Part shown: piece by piece, positions 17,629 to 26,942 of the stretch | How positions within the stretch are numbered: the first letter of the stretch is position 1 | How the letters are laid out: each line of letters opens with the position of its first letter | Made by a program: the position numbers and the translations under genes | The notes under the pieces: model-generated | Told to the model about the DNA's origin: nothing | Databases searched by the model: none | The model's input: the letters and a program-made list of their open reading frames with translations, nothing else | NCBI GenBank assembly: GCA_003246455.1 | Contig: QKAF01000093.1 | Location: 23,895-87,894 of the forward strand | Reading direction: 5' to 3' | Length of the DNA stretch: 64,000 bases | Origin: Bacteroidota bacterium | GTDB lineage: Bacteria > Bacteroidota > Ignavibacteria > SZUA-365

Positions 17629-17871
17629 TCACCCCAGCCCGCACATTCCGCTGGCACAGCCACCGTAGGACGGCACGCCGCAATTCCCGCTTTCACACGA
17701 GGAAGCGGCCGCGACACCGCTTCCGGTCGATGCGGCGAACGATGAAAATTTCTTGACGTAGGAACGCGAGTCGCAGGACGGACACTGGACGATGTCGGGA
17801 TTCTCCGCTCCCTTGTGGAGCACATCGTACACGGTGTCGCAGTCCGCGCATCTGTATTCGAAAATGGGCAT
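17629..17871 (-). CDS. FmdB-type zinc ribbon protein
   Basis: This 80-residue protein begins MPIFEYRCADCDTVYDVL and carries paired CxxC knuckles, CADC near residue 8 and CPSC near residue 30, the signature of FmdB/CxxC_CXXC_SSSS regulators. The Ser/Ala-rich stretch with a C-terminal tail of further cysteines (SSCESGNC, GGCASGMC) is also typical. It probably binds zinc; family members are proposed regulators but no target is known. The longer frame upstream is antisense/shadow. It sits between a DUF6132 membrane protein and the rhodanese lipoprotein. Confidence 0.85.
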   Translation of the reverse strand: MPIFEYRCADCDTVYDVLHKGAENPDIVQCPSCDSRSYVKKFSSFAASTGSGVAAASSCESGNCGVPSYGGCASGMCGLG

Positions 17872-17885
17872 GGTGGATTTCCTCT

Positions 17886-18107
17886 CTACGATTCGGTGGA
17901 ACTCTGATCCGGCGTTTCCGGTGCAGGAGCGGCCTTTTTCCGCGCCGGCAGCAGCCAGGTCGCCCCGACCACGCCGCCGTACAGTACGCTGGTATACCAG
18001 TTGCTGGTGATCGGACAGGTGCCGTTCAGACAGCCGATGAAATACCAGTACGCGAAACCGGCCGAAACACCGATAAAAACCGGAAGCATTTTTTTCAGTA
18101 TACGCAT
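17886..18107 (-). CDS. DUF6132-like small membrane protein
   Basis: This 73-residue protein has two predicted transmembrane segments (VFIGVSAGFAYWYFIG and SVLYGGVVGATWLL) flanking a conserved CLNGTCPITSNWY loop containing two Cys. This loop is typical of the DUF6132/YgaP-like small membrane proteins found beside rhodaneses, suggesting a role in sulfur transport or relay. AGGAAGAG precedes the ATG. It is the first gene of the three-gene unit with FmdB and the rhodanese lipoprotein. Confidence 0.75.
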   Translation of the reverse strand: MRILKKMLPVFIGVSAGFAYWYFIGCLNGTCPITSNWYTSVLYGGVVGATWLLPARKKAAPAPETPDQSSTES

Positions 18108-18203
18108 GTTCTGCTCTTCCTTGCTCTGTCAAAGTAGGATGCGGGAAGGCGCAAATGGTCGCATTCCGCTGACGATTTCGTTCGCTGGGAGACGAAATTC
18201 GCC

Positions 18204-19388
18204 CTACACGAGCGTCAGCGTGCGCTGCGGCTTCGAGAGGAACTTCGCGCCTTCTTCGGTGACCCAGACGATTTCCTCGATCGTGGCGACGCCGTATCCC
18301 TCGATCGGGAGGCGCGGCTCGATCGTGAACACCTGGCCTGCCTCGATTTTTCCGTACGGCAGCCGTCCGTAGCGCTCCCATCGCGGGAGCAGGCCGACGC
18401 CGCCGTCATGCGCCGCGCGGCCGACCTGGTGTCCGAGCGCATGGGGATATTCCGGGTACCCGTTCCGGACGATATAGTCGCGCGCGACGGCGTCGACTTT
18501 CCAGGATATCACTCCCGGGCGGAGTGCGCCCGCCGCAAGACTGATCGAATCGCGGATGACGTCGAAGCCATGCTGCACTTCCTTCGGCGCATGGGTTTCC
18601 GACTTCCGCCGGATGTACCACGTGCGCTGCAGATCGGAACAGTAGCCATTGAATTTCACACCGAAATCGATATTGAGCACGTGGCCGTAAGCTATTTTCC
18701 GCCGGGTCGGACCGTAATGCGCACCGGCATGATCGGGACCGGTGAACACCGCCGGACAGTGGTCGCGGTCCCACGCGAGGTCCACGCCGTACTGCTTCAC
18801 CTGCCGCAGGATGAAATTTGCGACGTCCTGTTCACTCTTGCCCGGGGCCAGGAATCCCGTGACGTTTTTATAGATGGCCAGGGTGATCTGGATGGCCTTT
18901 TTCATATTCTTGATTTCCGCTTCGGTTTTGCGTCCGCGGAGCGCCGAAAGGATGTCCTGCGAAGAGACGAGCCGGTGGGCGAATTTCGTCCCTTCGAGCA
19001 TTTCGGTGAGAAGCAGGAACATGCCGTGGGTGAGACCGTCGGCCATCACGCTGTCGGTCGAATAGTTGATGGCGATGCGGCGGGGATTCTTCCGCTGCAG
19101 CACGGCAAGCAGTTCGTCACGGATTCCCTGCACATACGGCACGACCGTTGCATATCGGCCGCTGTCCTGGATGCTGGCCACGTCAAGGCTGCCGGCGATG
19201 GCGATCGTTTCGCCGTCGCGCGTGATGATCCACGCCGTCTGCCAGGTCGCATGCTGCCCGACGACCATGTCGATCGCCGGATCGGGCATCGTGCCGCTTT
19301 CCCGTACGAAGGTGATCCACATATCGATGTTCTTTTCCTGCAGGATGTCGATCGCCTGCGCGATTTTCTGCTTGATCATAACTGCCAT
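18204..19388 (-). CDS. M24 family metallopeptidase (Xaa-Pro aminopeptidase/creatinase-like)
   Basis: This is a 394-residue cytoplasmic hydrolase. Residues ~1-150 form a creatinase N-terminal domain, and ~160-394 the pita-bread catalytic domain. The five dinuclear metal ligands are all visible: Asp in NIDFG, Asp in CSDLQRTWY, His in HALGHQVG, Glu in FTIEPRLP and Glu in TIEEIVWVTEEG. Substrate is likely an N-terminal Xaa-Pro peptide, though creatinase-like amidases share the fold. The start could be 19388 (MAVMIKQ) or 19379 (MIKQ); longer frames pass into the 20-bp tandem repeat. It is divergent from trkA across the repeat. Confidence 0.88.
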   Translation of the reverse strand: MAVMIKQKIAQAIDILQEKNIDMWITFVRESGTMPDPAIDMVVGQHATWQTAWIITRDGETIAIAGSLDVASIQDSGRYATVVPYVQGIRDELLAVLQRKNPRRIAINYSTDSVMADGLTHGMFLLLTEMLEGTKFAHRLVSSQDILSALRGRKTEAEIKNMKKAIQITLAIYKNVTGFLAPGKSEQDVANFILRQVKQYGVDLAWDRDHCPAVFTGPDHAGAHYGPTRRKIAYGHVLNIDFGVKFNGYCSDLQRTWYIRRKSETHAPKEVQHGFDVIRDSISLAAGALRPGVISWKVDAVARDYIVRNGYPEYPHALGHQVGRAAHDGGVGLLPRWERYGRLPYGKIEAGQVFTIEPRLPIEGYGVATIEEIVWVTEEGAKFLSKPQRTLTLV

Positions 19389-19450
19389 CCGTCGTTCATA
19401 TGGACACGGTGAAGGGAACAAGATACGGTTTGCCCGGCAATCATGCACGG

Positions 19451-19530
19451 GTGCGCCTGGCGGCGCGGGGGTGCGCCTGGCGGCGCGGGGGTGCGCCTGG
19501 CGGCGCGGGGGTGCGCCTGGCGGCGCGGAA
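19451..19530. repeat. 20-bp tandem repeat, four copies
   Basis: The unit GTGCGCCTGGCGGCGCGGGG occurs four times head to tail, the last copy ending GGAA instead of GGGG. Each unit holds a small hairpin, GCGCC-TGGC-GGCGC. The array sits between the divergent M24 peptidase and trkA genes, about 70 bp before the trkA start. There are no unique spacers, so it is not a CRISPR array. Confidence 0.9.
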
Positions 19531-19600
19531 GTCGCATGTTGTGGGCTCGGACCGTATATTATCCTCCAGTGCATTCCAGACGCGCGGAGCCTTTTCTTCC

Positions 19601-20983
19601 ATGAACATCATCGTGATCGGTGCAGGACTGGTCGGAACCAGCCTCGCCGAGCAGCTGCAGAATCAGGGACATAATATCACGGTGATCGAATCGGAGCCCA
19701 TGCGCTGCGAGACGGTCAGCGACAAGCTCGACGTGCGCGTGGTCCAGGGCTCGGGCAGCAATCCGCAGGACCTCGAGGAAGCCGGGCTGGAGCATGCCGA
19801 CATGCTCATCGCCGCGACTCCGGTCGACGAGGTGAACCTGATCGCCTGCACCATCGCGCAGCGGTATGACGTGCAGCACCGCATCGCGCGTATCCGCAAT
19901 GCGAATTTCATCGAGGGAAGCACGCATCTGCTGCCGGAGCACTTCGGCATCACCAAGGTGATCTATCCGGAGGAGAACACCCTCAGTGCGGTGATGAACT
20001 TCATCGAGACACCCTTCGCCATCGACGCGCAGGATTTCGCGAAGCGGACGGTCTTTCTCCGCAGCTACCGCATCACCGAGAAAATGCCGGTGGCGCATCG
20101 CAACCTCGCCGAGCTGCGCAACGATCCGCGCGGCAACCGGCTGCTCGTCGTCGCCATCATCCGCGACGAAAACGTCATTATTCCCCGCGGAGATACCATG
20201 ATTCTTCCGGGGGACAAACCGCTGTTCATCTTTCCGCGCGAAGCGCTCGACAGCTTTCTCACGCTCGTCTCCGTCGATCCGGGCGCCAAGCGCAAGGCCA
20301 TCGTCTTCGGGAATACGCTGACGGCCGTGAATATCGCGCGCGCGCTGCACAGGGAACTCGAGACGGTGATTTTCATCGACCCGGACCTCGAGCACGGCAA
20401 CATCGCCGCTGCAAAGCTGCACGGGATCGACGTGCTTCACGGGAGCGGCGACGATGCCGATGTTCTGCGCGAGGCGAACGTGCGATTCGCGGATTTCTTC
20501 ATCAGCGCTTCGGAACACAACGACGAGAACGTTCTTTCCTGCCTGCTCGCGAAATCGGAAGGGGCCAAGGAAGTGATCGCCATTGTCAGCGACGACCAGC
20601 ACTCCGATCTCTTTCTCTCCATCGGCATCGACCACATCATCAATCCCCGTCAGCTTACCGCCGGCGGGATTCTGAATGCGATTCTGCCGGGGTATGTCAG
20701 CACGGCGCTCCATATCGAGAAAAGCGATATCGACGTCCTGCGTCTCCGCGTCGCGAGCGATGCGTATGTCGCCCACAAGGCGCTCAAGGACAGCTGGAAG
20801 CGCGTCCTCGGGGTTTCCATCGTCGGGGCGGTGCTGCGCAACAACGAGATGCTGGTCCCCACCGGCAACACCATCCTGCTGCCGGATGACATCGTGATCG
20901 TCTTCACGCGCGCGATCGGCATCAAGAAGGTGCGCAAGCTTTTCGGCTCCGTCGAACAATCCTTCGCGCCGGGCCATGCATAA
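19601..20983 (+). CDS. trkA: Trk potassium uptake regulatory subunit TrkA
   Basis: This 460-residue cytoplasmic protein has two RCK modules. The first RCK_N starts at the very N-terminus (MNIIVIGAGLVGTSLAEQL, with acidic ribose-binding residue in ITVIESE). The first RCK_C lies around 140-220. A second RCK_N begins at AIVFGNTLTAVNIARALH (~230), and the final RCK_C ends the protein. NAD(H)/ATP binding to the RCK rings gates TrkH. The start at 19601 is chosen because the GxGxxG motif follows immediately; the longer frame runs through the tandem repeat. The trkH start overlaps by 8 bases, so the two are translationally coupled. Confidence 0.95.
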   Translation: MNIIVIGAGLVGTSLAEQLQNQGHNITVIESEPMRCETVSDKLDVRVVQGSGSNPQDLEEAGLEHADMLIAATPVDEVNLIACTIAQRYDVQHRIARIRNANFIEGSTHLLPEHFGITKVIYPEENTLSAVMNFIETPFAIDAQDFAKRTVFLRSYRITEKMPVAHRNLAELRNDPRGNRLLVVAIIRDENVIIPRGDTMILPGDKPLFIFPREALDSFLTLVSVDPGAKRKAIVFGNTLTAVNIARALHRELETVIFIDPDLEHGNIAAAKLHGIDVLHGSGDDADVLREANVRFADFFISASEHNDENVLSCLLAKSEGAKEVIAIVSDDQHSDLFLSIGIDHIINPRQLTAGGILNAILPGYVSTALHIEKSDIDVLRLRVASDAYVAHKALKDSWKRVLGVSIVGAVLRNNEMLVPTGNTILLPDDIVIVFTRAIGIKKVRKLFGSVEQSFAPGHA

Positions 20984-22574
20984 ACGCACCGTCCTCTACG
21001 GTGTGGCCCGTCTGCTGCAGGTGATGGGTCTGGCGCTGCTGCCCCCGGCGGTCATCGCGTGGTTCGACACGCCCGATCTCCCCCTGCTCGAGCGCATCTG
21101 GACCCCCGAATTCTCCGGGTTCTGGATCGCCATTCTCGCCTCCCTCTTCTTCGGAACGGCGACGGCGGCGGTGCTGAAAAAAAGCAGCCTGAACCAGACC
21201 GTGCGCGAGGGATTCGCCATCGTCACGCTCGGGTGGATCGTGCTTGCCGTCTTCGGCGCGATCCCGTTCTTCATCTGGTTTCTCGAAACCGGAGGGGATT
21301 ACAGTTTCAGCGGGGCGATGCTGGCGATGACCGACAGCGTGTTCGAAATCATGTCGGGCTTCACGACCACCGGATCCACCATCCTCACCGACATCGAGGC
21401 CGTTCCGCGCGGGCTGCTGTTCTGGCGCAGTCTCACGCACTGGCTGGGAGGCATGGGCATCGTGACGCTGGCGCTCGTGATTTTCCCGGCGCTCGGCGTC
21501 TCCGGCTACCACATGTTCAAGGGGGAAGTGCCCGGCCCGACCACCGAGCGTCTGCAGCCCCGGCTCGCGGAAACCGCGACGATTCTGTGGGGGGTGTACG
21601 CGCTGCTGTCGCTGGCGGAAACCGTGCTGCTGATGTTCGGGGGGATGGACTGGTTCGACGCGCTCTGCCACACATTCGGCACCATGGCTACCGGGGGATT
21701 CTCCACGAAGAACCTCTCGGTCGGCCATTTCGACAGCGACTTCATCCACTGGGTGATCGTGGTATTCATGTTCCTCGCCGGCGTCAACTTCCTGCTGCAT
21801 TACAACGTGCTCAAGGGGAACACGCGCATCGTCAGATCGGACCGGGAGTTCCGGTTTTACACCGTGATCATTGTCGGCGCGACGCTGCTGGGGACGTTCT
21901 TCCTCTATCTCGACGGCCTCCCTTCCGCGGAGTACTCGCGCACGCATTTCCGCAGCGAGCCGGTCCCCTACGAGGATTTCGTCTCGCACGTGCACGAGGA
22001 ATCGTCGAAGGTCGAAACACTCTACGGCAGTTTTCGCGAATCGGCGTTCCAGGTCGTGTCCATCACGACCACGACGGGATTCGGCACCGCGGACTTCGAC
22101 GTCTGGCCCACGACGCTGCGTCTGCTGCTGGTCGTGCTGATGTTTTTCGGCGGATGCGCGGGTTCGACCGGGGGCGGAATGAAGATGATTCGGGTGCTGA
22201 TCAACATGAAAGCGGCGGCGCGTGAAATCATCAAGATGGCACGACCCCGCATCATCCGTCCCATCAAGGTCGGCGGCGTTCCCGTCGAGGAAGTGCGCGT
22301 CGGAAACATCGTATCGTTTTTCATCCTCTTTCTCTCGCTGAGCGTCATTTCCGCCATTGCGATGACGTTCTTCGTACCGGATCTCGTGACGGCGTTCACC
22401 GCGGTCGTCGCCTGCCTTGCGAACATCGGTCCGGGACTCGCGGGTGTGGGCTCGATCGAGAACTTCGGATGGATCCCCATCCCGGGCAAGTGGATTCTGA
22501 TTTTCAACATGCTTCTCGGCAGGCTGGAAATCTTTACCGTACTCGTCCTGTTCCGCGCCTCTATCTGGCGCTGA
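20976..22574 (+). CDS. trkH: Trk potassium transporter membrane subunit TrkH
   Basis: This 532-residue integral membrane protein has about ten transmembrane segments arranged as four pore-loop repeats. Selectivity-filter regions are visible as [36 protein letters not shown] and [13 protein letters not shown]. It forms the K+ channel/transporter partner of TrkA. The reading frame starts inside the trkA 3' end. An extracellular-type insert around residues 295-345 ([19 protein letters not shown]) lengthens the protein relative to the roughly 480-residue E. coli TrkH. Confidence 0.95.
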   Translation: MHKRTVLYGVARLLQVMGLALLPPAVIAWFDTPDLPLLERIWTPEFSGFWIAILASLFFGTATAAVLKKSSLNQTVREGFAIVTLGWIVLAVFGAIPFFIWFLETGGDYSFSGAMLAMTDSVFEIMSGFTTTGSTILTDIEAVPRGLLFWRSLTHWLGGMGIVTLALVIFPALGVSGYHMFKGEVPGPTTERLQPRLAETATILWGVYALLSLAETVLLMFGGMDWFDALCHTFGTMATGGFSTKNLSVGHFDSDFIHWVIVVFMFLAGVNFLLHYNVLKGNTRIVRSDREFRFYTVIIVGATLLGTFFLYLDGLPSAEYSRTHFRSEPVPYEDFVSHVHEESSKVETLYGSFRESAFQVVSITTTTGFGTADFDVWPTTLRLLLVVLMFFGGCAGSTGGGMKMIRVLINMKAAAREIIKMARPRIIRPIKVGGVPVEEVRVGNIVSFFILFLSLSVISAIAMTFFVPDLVTAFTAVVACLANIGPGLAGVGSIENFGWIPIPGKWILIFNMLLGRLEIFTVLVLFRASIWR

Positions 22575-22601
22575 TTGACGGGGTTGAAGGGAGCAGCGTT
22601 C

Positions 22602-23831
22602 TCAGGAAGTGTGCTTGAAGAGGGTATCCAGCCAATCGAAGATCTGCTGGTTGAGAAGGGGGAGATTGCTGAAGTAATTATACCCGTCCGCCTCGTGCAG
22701 ATTCGGCAGTTCGATGATATCCTTCACCTCCGACCGCACGCCGCTGCAGAACACTTCCGCCTGCCGCGACATTTCATCATGCGCTTTCTCCCCGCGCAGG
22801 CAGAGGGTCGGACAGTGGATACGGTAGAGGAGATCTTCGACGGAGTATGATTCGGTCGCTTTGACGAGCGCCTGCAGGCGGCTCGCGCCGAAACGACGGC
22901 ACATGTTGAGCACGAGGAGCTTTATCACCCCGCGCATCAGGCTGGGAGGAAGTTCGTTCAGCGCATGGTAATCCACGTCGAACATCATTGCGCGCTGTCC
23001 GATCGCCTCGATGAAGCTGCGGTGGAGATTGAGGTACGGGGGATTCACGACCAGCGCGCGCACCCGCGGATCGAAGACCGTCACACGCGTCGCGAAATAG
23101 CTCCCGAATCCATTGCCGATCAGGGCGATCCGGTCGTTGTCGACATCTTCCCGGTCGGTGAGAAAATCCAGCGCCACCTGCAGCGGGATCTCATAATCAT
23201 GCTGCAGACGCGAGTCGGGATCCCTGCGCAGCGCACCCGCCTGGCCTGGTCCCTGAAAGAGAAGCACATTGTAGCCCCGGTTCAGCGCGCTGATGCCGTG
23301 GTAGAAATACAGTTCCTCGCCGCTGCTCTCGATACCGGGGACGACGAGGACGGTCGGACGCACGGCGCCGCTGTCGTCGGGCTGCAGGAAATACGACGGA
23401 TACACCTTCCCGTTCGCGGTGAGTTCGACCAGGCCGCCCTTCCACGGAAGGCCTTCGAGGGCCTTGAGAAAACACGCCTGGCTTTTCAAGCCAAAATCGA
23501 CGTGCGCGCCTTCGGCAACGATCGCGTAGTACTCGGCCATGTGGTAGTAATTGGCGGCGCGGAGGTAGTGCTCCGTCGCGCTCGTCACATGTCCCTGTTC
23601 TTCCGCAGCGCGTGCCTGCTGCTCCACACGTGCGGCAAGGCCGCTCCACTCACGCACCCAGCCCGCGAGATCCCATACCCCCATTCCTTTCGCAACCATG
23701 AAGCACTCGCCCAGCGTGGACGCGCCGTAGGAGGCCAGCCCCAGCTCACGAAAGAGTTTGAATTCAAATTCAGGATGTTCGAGAATGTCAGTGAATACTG
23801 TATTTGACGCAGAGGAGCTATCAAGTTCCAT
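22602..23831 (-). CDS. Alpha/beta hydrolase-fold protein (dihydropseudooxynicotine hydrolase/FrsA-like) lacking nucleophile Ser
   Basis: Reading from ATG 23831 the protein has 409 residues (MELDSSSASNTVF...); a start at 23966 would add 45 residues of non-conserved sequence. Residues ~20-130 form a helical lid region with GHVTSATEHYLRAANYYHMAEYY, typical of 2,6-dihydropseudooxynicotine hydrolase and FrsA relatives. A canonical alpha/beta hydrolase core follows with LVVPGIESSGEELYF and VLLFQGPGQAG. At the nucleophile elbow, where GxSxG is expected, the sequence reads IALIGNGFGSYFATR, so the serine position is Gly. The C-terminal His region LHEADGYNYF is present. It may be catalytically dead, or may use the neighbouring Ser. 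It converges with trkH. Confidence 0.8.
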   Translation of the reverse strand: MELDSSSASNTVFTDILEHPEFEFKLFRELGLASYGASTLGECFMVAKGMGVWDLAGWVREWSGLAARVEQQARAAEEQGHVTSATEHYLRAANYYHMAEYYAIVAEGAHVDFGLKSQACFLKALEGLPWKGGLVELTANGKVYPSYFLQPDDSGAVRPTVLVVPGIESSGEELYFYHGISALNRGYNVLLFQGPGQAGALRRDPDSRLQHDYEIPLQVALDFLTDREDVDNDRIALIGNGFGSYFATRVTVFDPRVRALVVNPPYLNLHRSFIEAIGQRAMMFDVDYHALNELPPSLMRGVIKLLVLNMCRRFGASRLQALVKATESYSVEDLLYRIHCPTLCLRGEKAHDEMSRQAEVFCSGVRSEVKDIIELPNLHEADGYNYFSNLPLLNQQIFDWLDTLFKHTS

Positions 23832-24192
23832 ACAGTGCCCGGGCTGAAGTTGAAAAATGTCCTGAGGCTCAGTTTGGCGCCATAAGAAGGAAAAGCAGCG
23901 GGAGGGGGCGCATGTGTGCCTAAGAACAAAAATCACGCCGAGTTTTTTTCGTTGCAGATGGAACACATTTTCAAGGACTTAGGTCCATTTCATGTGAAGA
24001 TTGTGAACACATCGTGAATAATAGGCACGCATTTTTACCCTTTTTGGCCGCATGATCCGATGCAATCCGGCAGATAAATGCAGCAAACCGTGGGACTTGC
24101 GGTGCACGCGCAGGAAGGAAAAATCCTTGTGCAACTATGCGAAAAATGTGATATAATGGCCATAGATCATTTCTGTTAACTGGAGGTCTTCT
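23832..24192. other. Divergent intergenic region, AT-rich
   Basis: This 361-bp gap separates the hydrolase (minus) and the T9SS protein (plus). It is noticeably more AT-rich than the surrounding genes and contains a candidate promoter at 24127-24157 for the rightward gene. An alternative hydrolase start at 23966 falls inside it. No further gene is seen. Confidence 0.6.
24127..24157 (+). promoter_or_regulatory. Candidate sigma-70-like promoter
   Basis: TTGTGC at 24127-24132 and a perfect TATAAT at 24152-24157 are separated by 19 bp, upstream of the T9SS protein gene. The spacer is slightly long; the -10 is the strongest in this region. Confidence 0.5.
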
Positions 24193-25416
24193 ATGCGCAA
24201 ATCTGCTACACTGTTGGCTGTGGCCATTGCTGTTCTGTGTACCACATCGATGAACGCGCAGATCGTATCTGCGGATAATGTGATCATGCGCATTCGAACT
24301 GTCTGCAATCAGGGACAGGGTGGATCGCTCGTAGCCGCATTTGAGATAAAGCCGCTGACGAACATGTGGGCGCCGAATTTCGGACGCATCGGAGGCTTTT
24401 GTTCGGTCTTCACGTACACCTCGTCGAAACTCGTGCTGCAGGGCGTCGGGCAGCGCTACGAAACCGGGTACTGGCAGAATCCCTACCGCAGCCAGGCATT
24501 CGGCTCGTCCGCGTGGTTCAACCAGCATGCGCAGTACGGGAATCCGGGGGCGGCACTGCCGGTTTCGGACCAGTACTTTACGCCGTCGCTCGACTGCCAG
24601 GGCAATCCTCTCGGTGACGGATATTTCGAGATCATGTACTATTCCATGAACATCATGCCGACGGCAAACGGCACGGTGAACCTCGGACTTTACGACGTGC
24701 GCCCGTACAACACCATCATGTATCTGCAGAATATCCAGATGTCCGCCATCTTCAACGCGGATCTCACGCTCAATACGAACGATTCTCTCGAAGTCGTGAA
24801 CGGGCTCATCATCCCGGTCGAACTCTCCGCCTTCAACGTCACGCCGCGTGCCGACGGCACGATGCTCCTGAGCTGGCACACCGAAACGGAGACCTCGAAT
24901 CTCGGCTTTGAAATCGAGCGCGGCGACGGCGAGCATTTCGAGCGCATCGGCTTCGTGAGCGGCCGCGGTACGACGACCGAGCCGCACACCTACACATGGG
25001 TCGACGAGCAGCCGGTCGGATCGCGCAGCGACAATCTCGTGTACTATCGTCTGAAGCAGATCGATACCGACGGTACGTTCTCCTACAGCGAAGCGCATCC
25101 CGCCGAGATGCTGCCTTCCTTCATCGGTCTCGAGCAGAATTACCCGAATCCGCTGCTCGTCGGCAGCACCACCAGCATTCCCTTCACGCTCGCGGTTCCC
25201 GCCTCGGTCGAGCTGGCTGTCTACAACGCCATGGGACAGAAAGTCGCAACCCTGGTCGACGGAATGGAGCGGCAGGCAGGCCGTCACGTCGCGAAATGGG
25301 ACGCACGCTCGGTCCGCGGTGAAGTGCTCCCCGTCGGCGTCTACTTCGTACGCTTCTCGGCCGAAGTCGGCGGCGAACGCATCAACGACATGCAGCAGAT
25401 CTCGGTCATCCGCTGA
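24193..25416 (+). CDS. Secreted protein with T9SS C-terminal sorting domain
   Basis: This 407-residue protein starts at ATG 24193, eight bases after TGGAGGT. It has a signal peptide ([23 protein letters not shown]). The mature N-terminal ~200 residues are a cohesin-like or unknown beta domain ([35 protein letters not shown] strands). A fibronectin-III-like region follows ([45 protein letters not shown]). The C-terminal ~85 residues are a type A T9SS sorting domain ([36 protein letters not shown]). The '[10 protein letters not shown]...' region directly before the sorting domain is very common in this bacterial group. It is probably surface-anchored or released; function unknown. Confidence 0.85.
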   Translation: MRKSATLLAVAIAVLCTTSMNAQIVSADNVIMRIRTVCNQGQGGSLVAAFEIKPLTNMWAPNFGRIGGFCSVFTYTSSKLVLQGVGQRYETGYWQNPYRSQAFGSSAWFNQHAQYGNPGAALPVSDQYFTPSLDCQGNPLGDGYFEIMYYSMNIMPTANGTVNLGLYDVRPYNTIMYLQNIQMSAIFNADLTLNTNDSLEVVNGLIIPVELSAFNVTPRADGTMLLSWHTETETSNLGFEIERGDGEHFERIGFVSGRGTTTEPHTYTWVDEQPVGSRSDNLVYYRLKQIDTDGTFSYSEAHPAEMLPSFIGLEQNYPNPLLVGSTTSIPFTLAVPASVELAVYNAMGQKVATLVDGMERQAGRHVAKWDARSVRGEVLPVGVYFVRFSAEVGGERINDMQQISVIR

Positions 25417-25456
25417 GGCAGCCGGCGCCCGGAGCGCCCGCACCACTCTGACTTCA

Positions 25457-25484
25457 GGGGCTGTTCCAACGAACAGCCCCTTTT
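25457..25484 (+). terminator. Intrinsic terminator
   Basis: A ten-bp perfect stem (GGGGCTGTTC / GAACAGCCCC) with a CAAC loop is followed by TTTTG. It lies 40 bp after the T9SS protein stop. Confidence 0.9.
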
Positions 25485-25594
25485 GTTATGCACCCGGGAG
25501 AAACGCCGCACCGCTCCGTTTTTTTCCGCAGGGGAACATTTCGTATTTTTCGGATTCCGGACTCGGAGTTCTTTCACCTTCGAAGAGATACATT

Positions 25595-26893
25595 ATGTCC
25601 TACCTTGCTGAAACCGATCCCCGCATTCACGACATTATCCACGATGAAACCAACCGTCAGATCAACAAGCTGCAGCTGATCGCCTCCGAGAATTACGCTT
25701 CACCGAGCGTGCTCGAAGCGACCGGAAGCGTGCTGACGAACAAGTATGCCGAAGGATATCCCGGCAAGCGTTATTACGGCGGCTGCGAGTACGTCGACCA
25801 GGCCGAGGAACTGGCCCGCGAGCGCCTCATGCAGCTGTTCGGCGCCGAATACGCGAACGTCCAGCCGCATTCCGGCGCCACGGCCAACCAGGCTGTCTAT
25901 TTCACCTTCGTGCAGCCGGGCGACAAGGTGCTGGGCATGGATCTCGCGCATGGCGGCCATCTCACGCACGGGTCGCCGGTGAATTTCTCCGGAAAGCTCT
26001 ATGACATCGTTTCGTATGGCGTGAACAAGGAGACCGGGATGATCGATCTCAACGAGATCGAAAGCCTGGCCCAGCGTGAAAAGCCGAAAATGATCATCGT
26101 CGGCGCCAGCTCCTATCCCCGCAACATCGATTACAAGGCGTTTCGCGAAATCGCCGACAAGGTCGGTGCCTTCCTGTGGGCGGATATTGCGCATCCGGCG
26201 GGACTCATCGCGGCGAAACTTCTCAACGATCCGATCCCGCACTGTCACGTCGTGACGTCGACCACGCACAAAACCCTTCGCGGGCCGCGCGGCGGCATCA
26301 TCATGATGGGAAAAGACGTGGAAAATCCGTTCGGCATCGTCGCCCCGAAATCCGGCCGCACCAAGCTGATGTCGGAGATCGTTGACAGCGTGGTCATGCC
26401 GGGCATCCAGGGCGGTCCGCTCATGCACGTGATCGCGGCGAAAGCGGTGGCGTTCGGCGAAGCGCTGCAGCCGACCTTCCTCACCTATCAGAAGCAGGTC
26501 ATCGCGAACGCGGCGCGCCTCGCGGAGCTGATGGTCGAGCGCGGCTTCAACCTCATTTCCGGCGGTACCGACAACCACCTGATGCTCATCGATCTGCACA
26601 ACAAGAACGTGACCGGCAAGGAGGCCGAGAACGCGATGGAACGCGCCGGCATCACGCTGAACAAGAACATGGTCCCCTTCGACGACCGTTCCCCCTTCGT
26701 CACCAGCGGTATCCGCATCGGAGCCGCGGCGATCACCACGCGCGGTTTCCGCGAAAACGACATGTCCTTCGTGGCGGAGATGATCGACACGGTCATCAAC
26801 AACGTCAGCGACGAGGCGGTGCTCGACGGCGTGCGAAGCAAGATCCAGGATTACTGTTCGAAGTTCCCCCTCTACACGGAACTCACGGACTGA
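25595..26893 (+). CDS. glyA: Serine hydroxymethyltransferase
   Basis: This 432-residue PLP enzyme interconverts serine and glycine with tetrahydrofolate, supplying one-carbon units. The start is ATG 25595; the longer frame upstream overlaps the preceding terminator. Characteristic motifs are [66 protein letters not shown] and the PLP lysine in [13 protein letters not shown]. The length and fold type I order match the bacterial enzyme. It is flanked by terminators on both sides, so it is a monocistronic unit. The glycine cleavage gene gcvP lies about 25 kb away in the same window. Confidence 0.97.
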   Translation: MSYLAETDPRIHDIIHDETNRQINKLQLIASENYASPSVLEATGSVLTNKYAEGYPGKRYYGGCEYVDQAEELARERLMQLFGAEYANVQPHSGATANQAVYFTFVQPGDKVLGMDLAHGGHLTHGSPVNFSGKLYDIVSYGVNKETGMIDLNEIESLAQREKPKMIIVGASSYPRNIDYKAFREIADKVGAFLWADIAHPAGLIAAKLLNDPIPHCHVVTSTTHKTLRGPRGGIIMMGKDVENPFGIVAPKSGRTKLMSEIVDSVVMPGIQGGPLMHVIAAKAVAFGEALQPTFLTYQKQVIANAARLAELMVERGFNLISGGTDNHLMLIDLHNKNVTGKEAENAMERAGITLNKNMVPFDDRSPFVTSGIRIGAAAITTRGFRENDMSFVAEMIDTVINNVSDEAVLDGVRSKIQDYCSKFPLYTELTD

Positions 26894-26916
26894 TCGGCCG
26901 TTCATCCTTGAAACGA

Positions 26917-26942
26917 AAACGCCCCGCATCCGCGGGGCGTTT
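26917..26942. terminator. Bidirectional terminator hairpin
   Basis: An 11-bp perfect stem (AAACGCCCCGC / GCGGGGCGTTT) with an ATCC loop lies between glyA and the converging glycosyltransferase gene. T-rich flanks are present on both strands. Confidence 0.85.

Noticed and set aside
19451..19530. CRISPR array
   Set aside because: Units are contiguous with no spacers and no cas genes are present.
19559..20989. 476-codon antisense frame across trkA
   Set aside because: Exact antisense of a clear trkA gene; composition is Asp/His/Arg-rich with no family motifs, as expected for a GC-rich shadow frame.
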